Shown: in pieces, positions 8,858-17,331 of the stretch | Layout: each line of letters opens with the position of its first letter | Numbering within the stretch: the first letter of the stretch is position 1 | Assembly (NCBI GenBank): GCA_015059845.1 | Contig: SUZR01000002.1 | Coordinates: 124,001 to 188,000 of the forward strand | Length of the DNA: 64,000 bases | Reading direction: 5' to 3' | Source: Rikenellaceae bacterium | Lineage (GTDB): Bacteria; Bacteroidota; Bacteroidia; Bacteroidales; Rikenellaceae | Translations under genes and position numbers: made by a program | The notes under the pieces: model-generated | Databases searched by the model: none | The model's input: the letters and a program-made list of their open reading frames with translations, nothing else | What the model was told of the DNA's origin: nothing

Positions 8858-9883
8858 CTATATGTTTATGCCGCGCTTTAGCGGGCAATCCTTCTCGCAC
8901 GAGCCACACGCCGTGGCCTCGGCAAACTTTGCGTCATACTGAAATATTGACACCACATCTCCGCCTGCAACAATCATCCTGTCGCCTATAACCCTCACCT
9001 CGCGGGCATCGTGTCCTACGCCCAAAGCATCCCGACTAAGAAGCGTTGCGTGGAATTTTCCATCGCGCCCGTAGCAGCTGATGCGCGGCAGACCCTTCTC
9101 AGAGGTTATGATGTCGCCACTTGCCGTTGAGGTCAGGTGTACGGGGTTGCAACAGCCGCTAAAGCTGCCCTCCGCATTTCCCGTCTGGCCAAACGATGCT
9201 ATGAAATCGCCCTCGGCCGTATAGCTCTCCACCTTATGACGGCCAGGGTTGGAGCAATATACCACGCCCTCAATGTTGGTTATGCCGAACGAGTAGCTCG
9301 GCACAATAAATCCCTCAGGGCTATCGATAAAGCAGCGGAACGCTCCATCGAGCGTGTATTTGCAGATATTTTTATTTGCCGCATCCGTCACGAATACGCC
9401 ACCCCCAAATACGGTCATCTGGCAATAATCTGACTCGAAGCTACACGCCTCCCAGCCCCCTATGCGCTCGGCCGAGAGCGAGTAAACAGCAATCTTTGTC
9501 GGGTGGAGCAGGTATATCTTATCCTCATATATGGCAATATCACGGATTATATCCTCCGCCACGAAACTCTTTTGCTCCTCGCCCAAAAGATTATAGCACA
9601 AAACCTTACACTCCGAGGCAATGTATATGACATCTCCATAGAACTCGAAAGCCGCAATCGCCCCGCGGGTTTTGTAGGCCGCAACCTTGCGGTATGGCGA
9701 TGGCAGTGGCGCTGTTTTATCGACAGCCACGCCCTGCTCCTCGCCGTAAAAGGCGCGCTCGGGGTGGGCTATCATCTTGTAGAGATGGTTTCCCGCCACG
9801 CCCAAAATCGTAAGGCCCGCAACCGTAGAGCCGCCCACACGGAAGAACTCCTTGCGCGAGAGTTTTTTATTGTTCTCTGCCAT
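8858..9883 (-). CDS. NHL-like six-bladed beta-propeller with Tat-like signal and C-terminal Cys motif
   Basis: The 341-residue product begins with SRKEFFRVGG and a hydrophobic segment, a Tat-like signal with Arg-Lys instead of Arg-Arg. The body reads as NHL/6-bladed propeller repeats (FGITNIEGVVYCSNPGRH, DFIASFGQTGNAEG, HLTSTASGDIITSEKG). Unusually, the last 20 residues contain CGSCEKDCP, a compact three-cysteine motif like half a ferredoxin site, suggesting a metal or cluster contact with the neighbouring ferredoxin. It lies 1 nt after the next propeller gene upstream and 3 nt before the ferredoxin gene. The role is unknown; a structural or electron-relay partner outside the membrane is likely. 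The Tat assignment is less sure than for the ferredoxin. Confidence 0.8.
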   Translation of the reverse strand: MAENNKKLSRKEFFRVGGSTVAGLTILGVAGNHLYKMIAHPERAFYGEEQGVAVDKTAPLPSPYRKVAAYKTRGAIAAFEFYGDVIYIASECKVLCYNLLGEEQKSFVAEDIIRDIAIYEDKIYLLHPTKIAVYSLSAERIGGWEACSFESDYCQMTVFGGGVFVTDAANKNICKYTLDGAFRCFIDSPEGFIVPSYSFGITNIEGVVYCSNPGRHKVESYTAEGDFIASFGQTGNAEGSFSGCCNPVHLTSTASGDIITSEKGLPRISCYGRDGKFHATLLSRDALGVGHDAREVRVIGDRMIVAGGDVVSIFQYDAKFAEATACGSCEKDCPLKRGINI

Positions 9884-9884
9884 A

Positions 9885-11291
9885 TTATTTTATCTTCAAA
9901 CATTTCACATTATGTGCATCGCGCACAATCAATCGCCCGTCGGCATAGGCCATCGGTCCCCAAGCATCCACACCCTCCATTATGCGCTGACGCTTTACGA
10001 GTGACATAGAGCCGTTACCGACCTTATAGAGATAGAGCTCGCCATCATCCTTGAAGACGACCAAGTGATTGTCAATTACGATGTAGGGGCCCAAACCAAA
10101 TCGCTCATCAGCTGCCGAGCTCCAAATTGGAGTATGCAGGTTGGTCGGTGCGTAGCAGGCCAGCTTGCCTCGTATGCTGCCACCATCCTTCGGAGCGATG
10201 GTAATCAACATACCGTTGTGGAGTATGGGGCTCTGCTGCTCGCACGAAAGACCCTTGTCGGCCTTATACTGCTCCACGACCGTAGCCACACCGCCACTCA
10301 CCTGTATCAGCGCACCGCCTGAGCCGTAGCCCGCAACCATCAAAATCTGCGAAGAGGAGACCCTTACAGGCGAGGGCGCTATGACCGAGGGTTGCCACTT
10401 CTCGGTGTGCCACAACAATCGGCCTCGGTCGGCCTTCTCGGCCGAGATTCCGCACACGCCACCCACGCCGGCATAGACGTATGTTCGGCGTCCATCGATA
10501 TTCATCGGAATAACGGACGAGTGCGACATCTTATATCCTAAGGTATTGGGGGTCTCCCATACAACCTCTCCCGTCTTGCAATCAACGCCTATCATCAGAG
10601 CCTTCTCGCCTGCTGGAGCCAGCACAACAACGCCATCGTCCACGATGGGGCACTGCCCTGTGTACCAGAAGGGTATCTCCGAGCCGTAAAGTTTCTGCAA
10701 ATCCCCGCTCCAACGCAATTCACCCGTTATGGGGTGGCAACACATAACGTGACCTTGCGGGCCGAGAGTAATAATATAATCCTCTCCAACAACGGGAATC
10801 GTGCGCGAAAATCCGTGGTTACGCTTCATCGGCACGCGATACCAGCGTCGCCATAGCTCCTTGCCGCTCTCAAGCGAGAAGCATCGCAGAGCATCGGAGC
10901 TGAGTTGCTCGTTATAATCAAGAACATATACGCGGCCATTGTAAATCACAGGCGCTGCGTGTCCCTCGCCCGTAGTGAAGCTCCACTGCTCCTGAAAATC
11001 GCCCTCCACGAAGGGCGCGCCATCGGCTACAATGTTGGTGTGATTCTCGCCGCGGAAGTTGCACCACTTGCCCGTCAGCGAGGTTGTGAAATTCTCCTCA
11101 TAGAGCATAAAATACTCTCCGATAACAACATCATCGGCCTTGCGCGCCAGACCCTCTGGGCGATTGTCCGCACCTGGGTTTTGCAGCGTCAGAGTATTGT
11201 CGTAGGGCGTATATAGCTGCCAGGCGACAATCAGCACCACATACATCAGGGCCACCGCAATGGCAGTGTATTTTACCGTTCTGTTTTTCAC
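9885..11291 (-). CDS. PQQ-like beta-propeller protein with single N-terminal membrane anchor (GTG start)
   Basis: I place the start at a GTG at 11291, which overlaps the TAG stop of the terpene-cyclase-like gene (TAGTG) and gives VKNRTVKYTAIAV followed directly by a membrane helix. The in-frame ATG at 11420 lies deep inside the upstream gene and would give an implausible N-terminus. The 468-residue product has one anchor (about residues 7-27) and a PQQ-like propeller outside the membrane (EQWSFTTGEG, ELWRRWYRVP, ELRWSGDLQK, VVWETPNT, LLWHTEKW). It is most like the divergent gene at 19342: both have WxxPL/VIAxSP-type blades and end with a VRxxHxxxCLxxx segment. No haem motif. Function unknown; a substrate-binding or scaffold role is possible. 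Confidence 0.85.
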   Translation of the reverse strand: MKNRTVKYTAIAVALMYVVLIVAWQLYTPYDNTLTLQNPGADNRPEGLARKADDVVIGEYFMLYEENFTTSLTGKWCNFRGENHTNIVADGAPFVEGDFQEQWSFTTGEGHAAPVIYNGRVYVLDYNEQLSSDALRCFSLESGKELWRRWYRVPMKRNHGFSRTIPVVGEDYIITLGPQGHVMCCHPITGELRWSGDLQKLYGSEIPFWYTGQCPIVDDGVVVLAPAGEKALMIGVDCKTGEVVWETPNTLGYKMSHSSVIPMNIDGRRTYVYAGVGGVCGISAEKADRGRLLWHTEKWQPSVIAPSPVRVSSSQILMVAGYGSGGALIQVSGGVATVVEQYKADKGLSCEQQSPILHNGMLITIAPKDGGSIRGKLACYAPTNLHTPIWSSAADERFGLGPYIVIDNHLVVFKDDGELYLYKVGNGSMSLVKRQRIMEGVDAWGPMAYADGRLIVRDAHNVKCLKIK

Positions 11292-13009
11292 TATATTATC
11301 TTTTTCAGCCTCTTTAAGGCTATTAGTGTAAATGTTATGTTGTATAACTCCTCCGAGTACCACAATCGGGCAAAGTACAATCCTATCGGCTCGCGGCAAT
11401 ACAACTCGCCCGCAATCCACTTTTTGTGTATAAACTCAAAGCCTCGCTCAATGGCTGCCATATTGCTCTGCCCCTCCACCGAGGCCAAGGCCGCCAGCGC
11501 ACGCGATGTAAGCGTAACCTTCGACTCTACACCCTTTGCTCCGCCCCAGCCGCCATCTTCATTCTGTGCTGTGAGCAGATATTTTACACCTCGCAGGGCC
11601 ATCTTCCACGCCATCGGCTGTTTCGAAGCTGAGAGATACTCTACGGCTGTCGCCGTGCCATATACGGGCGAGCGCTCATCCTTGGCATCTTGGTCGCCAA
11701 ACCACAGCGGAGTCCACGAGCCATCCTCGGCCTGATTTTCGGACATCCACTTTAGCAGGCGTTTGATACTACGCCGACAGCGAGGTTTTATATCTTCTGG
11801 CAGTGCATCATACCACAGTTCCATTGCCAGCAGGGCGTGCGCCGAAATATCTCCACAACTGCGGTCAAAAGGTAATTTTCCCCACCCCTTGCAGAAGGTT
11901 GGCATTCCGCCATCGTTATTTTGCAGAGCCATCAGCCACTCTATGCCACCCCCAACCTCTGGGCAATACTCTCCACGAGTAAGGGTATGCAGGGCCACCA
12001 ACGCACCCGAGGTATCGTCTGCATCGGGTGCCGCACCAGGCAAGTCGCTCCAGCCCCAACCGCCTGCCTGCGCACCTGTGAAGTAGTGCTTCTGCTTGAA
12101 GGCATTTTTGCGTAGGCAGCGCGTCAGTACCTCGCGCTCCTCAACGTCATCACCCAAAGCCTTTATGCTCAGTGAAGTTACCCACGATGCAAGGTCGGTA
12201 TCAATGCTCCACGAACCATCCCCACGCACCGTATCTACAAGAAAATCGGCACAACGCTGAGTGACGATGTGGTCACGCAGGCCCGCCTCGCACATACACA
12301 TACTAACGAATGCCGTGAGCGGTGCCGCCTCCAGAAAACCGCCATTCGAGGGTTGCAGCGAGGTTAATACCTTTAGACACTTCGGAATAAAGGCCTCACG
12401 CAGAGGAGAAAACACTCCCTGTCGCCCTCGGCGGAAGCGTACTATACCTACGGCTATAAGCGCAGGTATGGCGTAGCTCACAACGGGCAGTTGCAGGAAC
12501 TTAAACAATCGCTGAGGCAGAATGGTCAGCTCGAATGGAAATTGCGGAATCTTATCCCAGCATTTGACAATACCCGCCAGAGCGCACATAACCAATATAG
12601 GCACCGAGAAGGTCAAATCCTTGCCATAATAATCCAACACGCCACGCACCAAATGCTCATCATCCACGCCGCCAAAGTGTTCAGCCAGATACTTTTCAGC
12701 CTGTGCAGGGGCTTTGCCTACGGCATACAGCGATGTGTAGGTCAAGAGCGTAGCCGTCAGATTCGATGGGCTCTCCAGCGTGTCGCCCCACGAGCCATCC
12801 TCGCGCATAGCCGCCACCAGCCACTCCACGCCACGTTCAATCTGCTGGGCATAACGCTCGGCATCGATGCGTTGCAGGGCGAAGACCGCTACCGACGTAG
12901 AAATCGGACTGGACGACAATTCTCCACGCCAAATGCCATCTACGGGGCGCTTGGCCTTCAGGTGAGCCGTAAGCTCGGCAATCATTATATCTAAAACATC
13001 TGGTTTCAT
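11291..13009 (-). CDS. Squalene-hopene cyclase family protein (class II terpene cyclase)
   Basis: The 572-residue protein matches the squalene-hopene cyclase (SHC) family over its whole length, though shorter than the usual 630 or so. The N-terminus has the SHC-like DGIWRGELSSSP. The catalytic-acid motif DxDD is intact as DADDT at residues 329-333. Several QW repeats are seen, the best being RGVKYLLTAQNEDGGW (about 473-488), with others at DGSWGD, NGGFLEA, GDGSWSID, NNDGGMP and EDGSWTP. A hydrophobic stretch at about 155-195 corresponds to the SHC membrane-contact region. The expected chemistry is protonation-driven cyclisation of a polyprenyl chain without oxygen. No squalene synthase is in view, so the substrate may be another prenyl compound made by the fused synthase three genes upstream. 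ATGA overlap with the preceding gene. Confidence 0.88.
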   Translation of the reverse strand: MKPDVLDIMIAELTAHLKAKRPVDGIWRGELSSSPISTSVAVFALQRIDAERYAQQIERGVEWLVAAMREDGSWGDTLESPSNLTATLLTYTSLYAVGKAPAQAEKYLAEHFGGVDDEHLVRGVLDYYGKDLTFSVPILVMCALAGIVKCWDKIPQFPFELTILPQRLFKFLQLPVVSYAIPALIAVGIVRFRRGRQGVFSPLREAFIPKCLKVLTSLQPSNGGFLEAAPLTAFVSMCMCEAGLRDHIVTQRCADFLVDTVRGDGSWSIDTDLASWVTSLSIKALGDDVEEREVLTRCLRKNAFKQKHYFTGAQAGGWGWSDLPGAAPDADDTSGALVALHTLTRGEYCPEVGGGIEWLMALQNNDGGMPTFCKGWGKLPFDRSCGDISAHALLAMELWYDALPEDIKPRCRRSIKRLLKWMSENQAEDGSWTPLWFGDQDAKDERSPVYGTATAVEYLSASKQPMAWKMALRGVKYLLTAQNEDGGWGGAKGVESKVTLTSRALAALASVEGQSNMAAIERGFEFIHKKWIAGELYCREPIGLYFARLWYSEELYNITFTLIALKRLKKII

Positions 13010-13854
13010 AGTGCTCCCAGGGCAAGTAATCCGTAAAAAGTGTACTCCACATCGCTCTCCGAATCAAGAATCGTGGCGGCAAAACCTCCGTTATCGAGCC
13101 AATGCGCCTCGATAAACTCCGAGGCCGAGTGTTGCGGCGTAACGTTATAACAACTTAGCGTAAATAGTGCCGTTGCCGTTGACAGGAGGTCGGGCATAGG
13201 CGTAGTAGGCTCAGCCTTGAAGCCGCCGCACTCGTGCTGCATATTGCGTAGCAGCATCGCCTCTGTATTATCGTACCCCTCGCTCTGCCCCTTAATCATC
13301 AGCGCTGCGGCCGTAGCATTGGTCGAGGCAGCTTGGCCGTTAGGCGTATTTGTGTAGCCGTCGGCCGTGCGATAGCTGCTGAGTGCCACCTGCGAGGTGG
13401 GATTATTGGTATCCTCCAGCAACGAATAAATTATAAACTGCGAGTAGGGCGAGAGCATATCGTTATTGGGATATGCCACAAAGCTCGTCAGCTCGCGTAT
13501 AGGCTCGCGCTGCAATGCCTTCACTGCAAATCCGACTTTGCTTTTGGCAAGGCGGTTGAGCATACGGCAACGCTTATAGGCGGCATAATGCACCAGGTCA
13601 AGGTTGTATACGTCAATCTGTTGCAGGTAATCATCCATTCGCATTGTGTCGAGCTTTATGCCCAACACAAGCGCGAGCAACATCCCAAACGAGGTGTAAT
13701 ATATATCCTGACGCCCGCTCTTGTCGCAAAATCCTCCATCGGCCGATAGCTGACTCTCGACAAAGGCTGTGACACGTTGTCGAGCCTCATCGCCGAGCGA
13801 CTGCACTCCGCGTGCGAGGCAGTTCAGGAGTTTTATGGATATTGTGTTTGTCAT
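13006..13854 (-). CDS. Prenyltransferase/squalene-oxidase repeat protein
   Basis: This 282-residue protein has alpha-alpha barrel repeats of the protein-prenyltransferase-beta/terpene cyclase superfamily: SADGGFCDKSG, TADGYTNTPNG, ECGGFKAEPTTP and LDNGGFAATILD, each followed by a helix like TSFGMLLAL or STATALFTL. It lacks an obvious DxDD motif, and the Asp/Cys/His zinc ligands of protein prenyltransferases are not clearly present, so it is probably not a classic enzyme of either kind. The length fits half of an SHC. Its gene overlaps the SHC-like gene by four bases and follows the DUF116-prenyl synthase gene by 1 nt. It may act as a partner or second domain for the cyclase, or bind a prenyl chain. 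Function unproven. Confidence 0.78.
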   Translation of the reverse strand: MTNTISIKLLNCLARGVQSLGDEARQRVTAFVESQLSADGGFCDKSGRQDIYYTSFGMLLALVLGIKLDTMRMDDYLQQIDVYNLDLVHYAAYKRCRMLNRLAKSKVGFAVKALQREPIRELTSFVAYPNNDMLSPYSQFIIYSLLEDTNNPTSQVALSSYRTADGYTNTPNGQAASTNATAAALMIKGQSEGYDNTEAMLLRNMQHECGGFKAEPTTPMPDLLSTATALFTLSCYNVTPQHSASEFIEAHWLDNGGFAATILDSESDVEYTFYGLLALGAL

Positions 13855-13855
13855 T

Positions 13856-15406
13856 CTACTTCAAAATTTTTGCGGTAAGGCGATATAACAGACGCTTAAG
13901 TTCCACATTATCTATAGCCTCCAGCACATCCAATGCACGCTGACGATAACCTGCCGCCATCTCCTCCACACGCACAATAGCCTCATCGAGCAATGGACGA
14001 TACGGCTCGCTGTGAAGCAACGCCTTCACATCCTTACTCTTAAGTATTGTCTGCACAAATGCCTCGTCGGGGCATAACTCGCACAGCAGTGCGAAGATGG
14101 CCGAGGGGCGCAACTCTATATAACCCTCCGACTGAAAATCCTCCACATCATCATAGAGTTGATATGCTATGCCCAGCGCCGTAGAATATGCTCGAAGAGG
14201 TGCCGAGAGCGATGGCTCGGCATTGGCGCACATCACACCCAGTAGGAGCGACACCTCAAAAGCTGGCGCAGTCTTTAGGCGGAAGATGTCGAGTACATAA
14301 TTAAGCGTTACGGCCTGCGGCGAAGCACACCACTCCAGCTCCATACCCTGCCCGCGACTCAGAGCCACGTGGGCATCGGCGATTATAGCTGTAAGCCCAC
14401 CACGCTGACACTGTCCCAATAGACGGTAACCCTCGCCGAGGAGCATATCGCCCACGTTGATAGCGATGGCCGTGCCGTACTCGGAGTGGATTGTGGGCTT
14501 GCCATAGCGTTCGCAGTCGTTATCCTCAATATCATCGTGCACAAGCGAGGCCTTGTGAAATGCCTCAATGGCGATAGCCACGCGTTCAATATCCTCCGTG
14601 AAGTGACTCTCCCCACTCAAGGCAGAGTATGTCGTAGCAAAGAGATATGGTCGCCAGCGTTTACCCTCGCCCGCAAGCCAATCCAGCGCGATACGCGAAC
14701 TGCTATCCGTGCCACGCATAAGGCGCTTAGATAGATTTTCGCGCGAAAACCACTCGGAAACGGTGCTTTGTATCGTATCATAATCTACCGCAGCGCTCTT
14801 CTTCTCGCATTGTGCTGCCATCAGCTCCATAAGGTAGTCAACATCCACATTGGTATCCTTGCAGCCGTCAATATTCAGCGGTACGGCAATGCCTGGCACG
14901 GCGTTATCCACCAACAGCGGAAAAGCCTTCTCCAGCGAGTCGAGGCAACTCACGCCAATAACGGCATCCACCACGCCCGTTTTTATGAGGTTTATAACCG
15001 AGGTGAAACCCTCGGCAACGATACTCATAATACCCAGCTCGGCGGCACGGTCCTCAATCGTAGGAATATGGCAATTACCACAACGATGGCACAGCAGGCC
15101 CACCTCATCAATCTCGGCACAACACTTCGCAGAGTTACTCAAACATTTGGGCAGAAGCAGGATACGTCGCTCGTAGGGTATCGCCGCCAGCGTGGGAAGC
15201 CATACGTGGTTATGCAACTCTACCATAGTCCACTCTCTCCACTCAAGGCTCAGCCCCTGCTGCGTAAGCAGTTGCTCGGCCAGAGAGGTTAGATGCTCCA
15301 GCGAAAGAGGAGGCACATAACTACCCCGTGCGACAAACTCCTTTATCGCCTGACGGAGCGCCTTGCGCTCGCTGAGCTGCGGTATGTGATATACTCTCTT
15401 TTCCAT
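13856..15406 (-). CDS. DUF116-polyprenyl synthetase fusion
   Basis: The 516-residue product joins two families rarely seen together. Residues about 55-200 match DUF116, with a conserved cysteine set (Cys88, 95, 96, then LLCHRCGNC at 104-112) that may bind a metal or cluster. Residues about 215-516 are a trans-isoprenyl diphosphate synthase with GKRWRP (248-253), first Asp-rich motif DDIED (291-295) and second Asp-rich motif DDVED (419-423), so the Mg-diphosphate site is intact. The residues 4 and 5 before the first motif are small (Ser, Ala), which in this family goes with products longer than C15. It presumably makes the prenyl diphosphate for the terpene steps encoded downstream. What DUF116 does here is unknown. 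It starts 3 nt after the radical SAM stop. Confidence 0.9.
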   Translation of the reverse strand: MEKRVYHIPQLSERKALRQAIKEFVARGSYVPPLSLEHLTSLAEQLLTQQGLSLEWREWTMVELHNHVWLPTLAAIPYERRILLLPKCLSNSAKCCAEIDEVGLLCHRCGNCHIPTIEDRAAELGIMSIVAEGFTSVINLIKTGVVDAVIGVSCLDSLEKAFPLLVDNAVPGIAVPLNIDGCKDTNVDVDYLMELMAAQCEKKSAAVDYDTIQSTVSEWFSRENLSKRLMRGTDSSSRIALDWLAGEGKRWRPYLFATTYSALSGESHFTEDIERVAIAIEAFHKASLVHDDIEDNDCERYGKPTIHSEYGTAIAINVGDMLLGEGYRLLGQCQRGGLTAIIADAHVALSRGQGMELEWCASPQAVTLNYVLDIFRLKTAPAFEVSLLLGVMCANAEPSLSAPLRAYSTALGIAYQLYDDVEDFQSEGYIELRPSAIFALLCELCPDEAFVQTILKSKDVKALLHSEPYRPLLDEAIVRVEEMAAGYRQRALDVLEAIDNVELKRLLYRLTAKILK

Positions 15407-15409
15407 CGC

Positions 15410-16627
15410 CTATCCGTATGCGCCAAATCCGAAGAAGTAGCGTTTTTTCAACATCTTATATATTGCACTGCGCTCAGGAATCTCCTCGCCCTCCATATCG
15501 TGACCTGCCACAACCTGCATCGCGGCATACTCCTCCCTGACGCTACCACGCGAGGTGGTATCCACCGCCTGCCACTGCTCCAAAAAAGCGAGCATCTTCT
15601 GCGGATTCTCCAGCAGGATGCAACCACGCGAAGTCTCAGCCGTCATTCGGCGCATTGAGGCAAGAAATTCGGAGTTATTAAATATCTCGGTAAGGTTGGA
15701 GGCGTTATCATTTACAAACTCGCGTGCCATCTGTAACGGAGGGCAGAACTCCACTGCGCCCGAAGGTGATATGTGGTGGCTCATTCCCGTAGCTGCAGGA
15801 CACATAGCACGCCCCATATCGTCCCAATAAGTGTCGATGATAAAGAGCGGCGCATCCATACGCTCATCAACAAGTAATTGTCTGAAGCTGCGTATCTGCT
15901 CGCGTGTCAAGGCGTTCTCTACGATAGGATTACGGCCTACGGGGCGATAGATGTAGTACCACAGATAGGCTGCACCCTCACGCGCCATATCCTCGATATG
16001 TTTGCGCGAAACAAGCTCATCGTAGTTGCTGCGACCTATGCTTGCCGCAACACCAAAAATCAGCTTCGCCTTACGGCAGGCACGCAGACCCGCCAGCGTG
16101 CGCTCATAGACATTGTCACGACCGCGGCGTGCATCGCTCTCCTCGCGCAGACCCTCGATACTGATTAGCGGGGTGATATTACCCAGGCGACTCATACGTT
16201 GCGCCACCTCATCGGTGATAAGCGTAGCGTTGGTAAAGAGCTGGAAGTAGCAGTCGGGGTGTTTCTCGATAACCTCCCACAAACCCTTATACATCAGCGG
16301 CTCGCCACCCAAAATACCGAAGAAATACGAGCCTTGCGCCTTGCTCTGGCGAATTATGCCATCCAGCTGCTCAGCTGTAAGGTGCTTGCGACCATCAACC
16401 GATACCCAGCACCCCGAGCAACGCAGATTACAACTCTCCGTTACGGAAATCATCACAAAGGCGGGGAAGAATGGCTTTCCCTCAGCCTGACGGCGCTCAA
16501 AGGCCGCCATATTACGGTAGTTACGCCAGCAGAAGTTATAGAGTATCTTCCACAAAGCACGCACGGTAGTGCCGCGAGCGATGCGGAATAGATTTTTCGT
16601 TAATATGTTAATCTCCTTGAAGGTCAT
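15410..16627 (-). CDS. Radical SAM enzyme
   Basis: The 405-residue protein has the radical SAM cluster motif CNLRCSGC (Cys66, 70, 73), the SAM-binding GGEP motif (GILGGEPLMY) and later TIM-barrel strands (LFTNATLI, PLISIEG). A long N-terminal extension (1-60) precedes the core. A later CPAATGMSHHISPSGAVEFCPP segment is like the reduced C-terminal motifs of PqqE/SPASM or HpnH-like enzymes, but a full SPASM domain is not evident. Its gene sits between a ferredoxin gene (one-base overlap, TAATG) and the DUF116-prenyl synthase gene, so modification of the isoprenoid product, with the ferredoxin as reductant, is a reasonable guess. Peptide modification cannot be excluded, but no small precursor gene is visible nearby. 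Confidence 0.88.
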   Translation of the reverse strand: MTFKEINILTKNLFRIARGTTVRALWKILYNFCWRNYRNMAAFERRQAEGKPFFPAFVMISVTESCNLRCSGCWVSVDGRKHLTAEQLDGIIRQSKAQGSYFFGILGGEPLMYKGLWEVIEKHPDCYFQLFTNATLITDEVAQRMSRLGNITPLISIEGLREESDARRGRDNVYERTLAGLRACRKAKLIFGVAASIGRSNYDELVSRKHIEDMAREGAAYLWYYIYRPVGRNPIVENALTREQIRSFRQLLVDERMDAPLFIIDTYWDDMGRAMCPAATGMSHHISPSGAVEFCPPLQMAREFVNDNASNLTEIFNNSEFLASMRRMTAETSRGCILLENPQKMLAFLEQWQAVDTTSRGSVREEYAAMQVVAGHDMEGEEIPERSAIYKMLKKRYFFGFGAYG

Positions 16628-17331
16628 TATTTCTTATCCTTAAATAGCATAACACTTGCTCGGCGCTGTGCCAAACGGCTACGCAGTGCATCGGCATACA
16701 TACTCTCCATATCCAATTTGATGGCTCCATCCTCGGCCATCGTGCCTCCATTTATCGGAGCCTTCTCATATTTGGGGAATATCACCGCCTCGACAGGGCA
16801 TACGCGGGCGCACGCGGGGCAGTTGTTCTTGCAATTCTGCGGCGAGGTAGCCTCTACGTGCCCATCCACTATCGTATATACCCCAAAAAGGCAGAAGTCG
16901 TGGCACTTGCTGCAGTCGATACACTTGTCGCGGTCGATTACGGGAAACCACGCATCGGTAGCGACCTTTTCGGGGAATGTCCTTATCTGCTCAAGAACGG
17001 CATTCACCTTACTCTGGTCGTACTCCTCGTATGTTATGCCCAAATCCTGCAACACCTGATACGCCGTGCGACCTCTTAGCTCCAATATTCGTGGCTTTTC
17101 AGCTCCGCCTGCCGTAAAAATTGAGTGCATAGCACGCTCATAGCACCCTACAACGGTGGAAATATCTTGTAGTTCAGCACTTTTGTTCTGTGCCGCCTCG
17201 CATAGGTCGTGATGTAGCGTTACGTTGTATCCACTCTCACGCAGGGCAACGGTCAGCTTTGCCAGCTCCACCGAGGGCATAAACGAGCGTGACGAGCAGG
17301 CGCAGATTGTTATGTTTTTCGTTGTTGTCAT
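16627..17331 (-). CDS. Ferredoxin with N-terminal CxC domain
   Basis: The 234-residue protein has an N-terminal alpha/beta part beginning ITICACSSRSF, followed by LAKLTVALRESGYNVT and a later GCYERAM. The early CxC and later cysteines recall the small N-terminal segment of HdrA-type proteins; this is a weak resemblance. The C-terminal half (about 130-185) has two ferredoxin cysteine sets, CIDCSKCHDFC and CKNNCPACARVCP. It is probably cytoplasmic. Start codon and the response-regulator stop are directly adjacent (no gap), and its own stop overlaps the radical SAM start. It likely supplies electrons to the radical SAM enzyme or links it to the NADH module. Confidence 0.85.
   Translation of the reverse strand: MTTTKNITICACSSRSFMPSVELAKLTVALRESGYNVTLHHDLCEAAQNKSAELQDISTVVGCYERAMHSIFTAGGAEKPRILELRGRTAYQVLQDLGITYEEYDQSKVNAVLEQIRTFPEKVATDAWFPVIDRDKCIDCSKCHDFCLFGVYTIVDGHVEATSPQNCKNNCPACARVCPVEAVIFPKYEKAPINGGTMAEDGAIKLDMESMYADALRSRLAQRRASVMLFKDKK

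Noticed and set aside
9885..11420. Longer ATG-started version of the propeller gene
   Set aside because: The first 43 codons lie inside the cyclase gene and carry no export signal of their own; the GTG at 11291 gives a proper N-terminal anchor.
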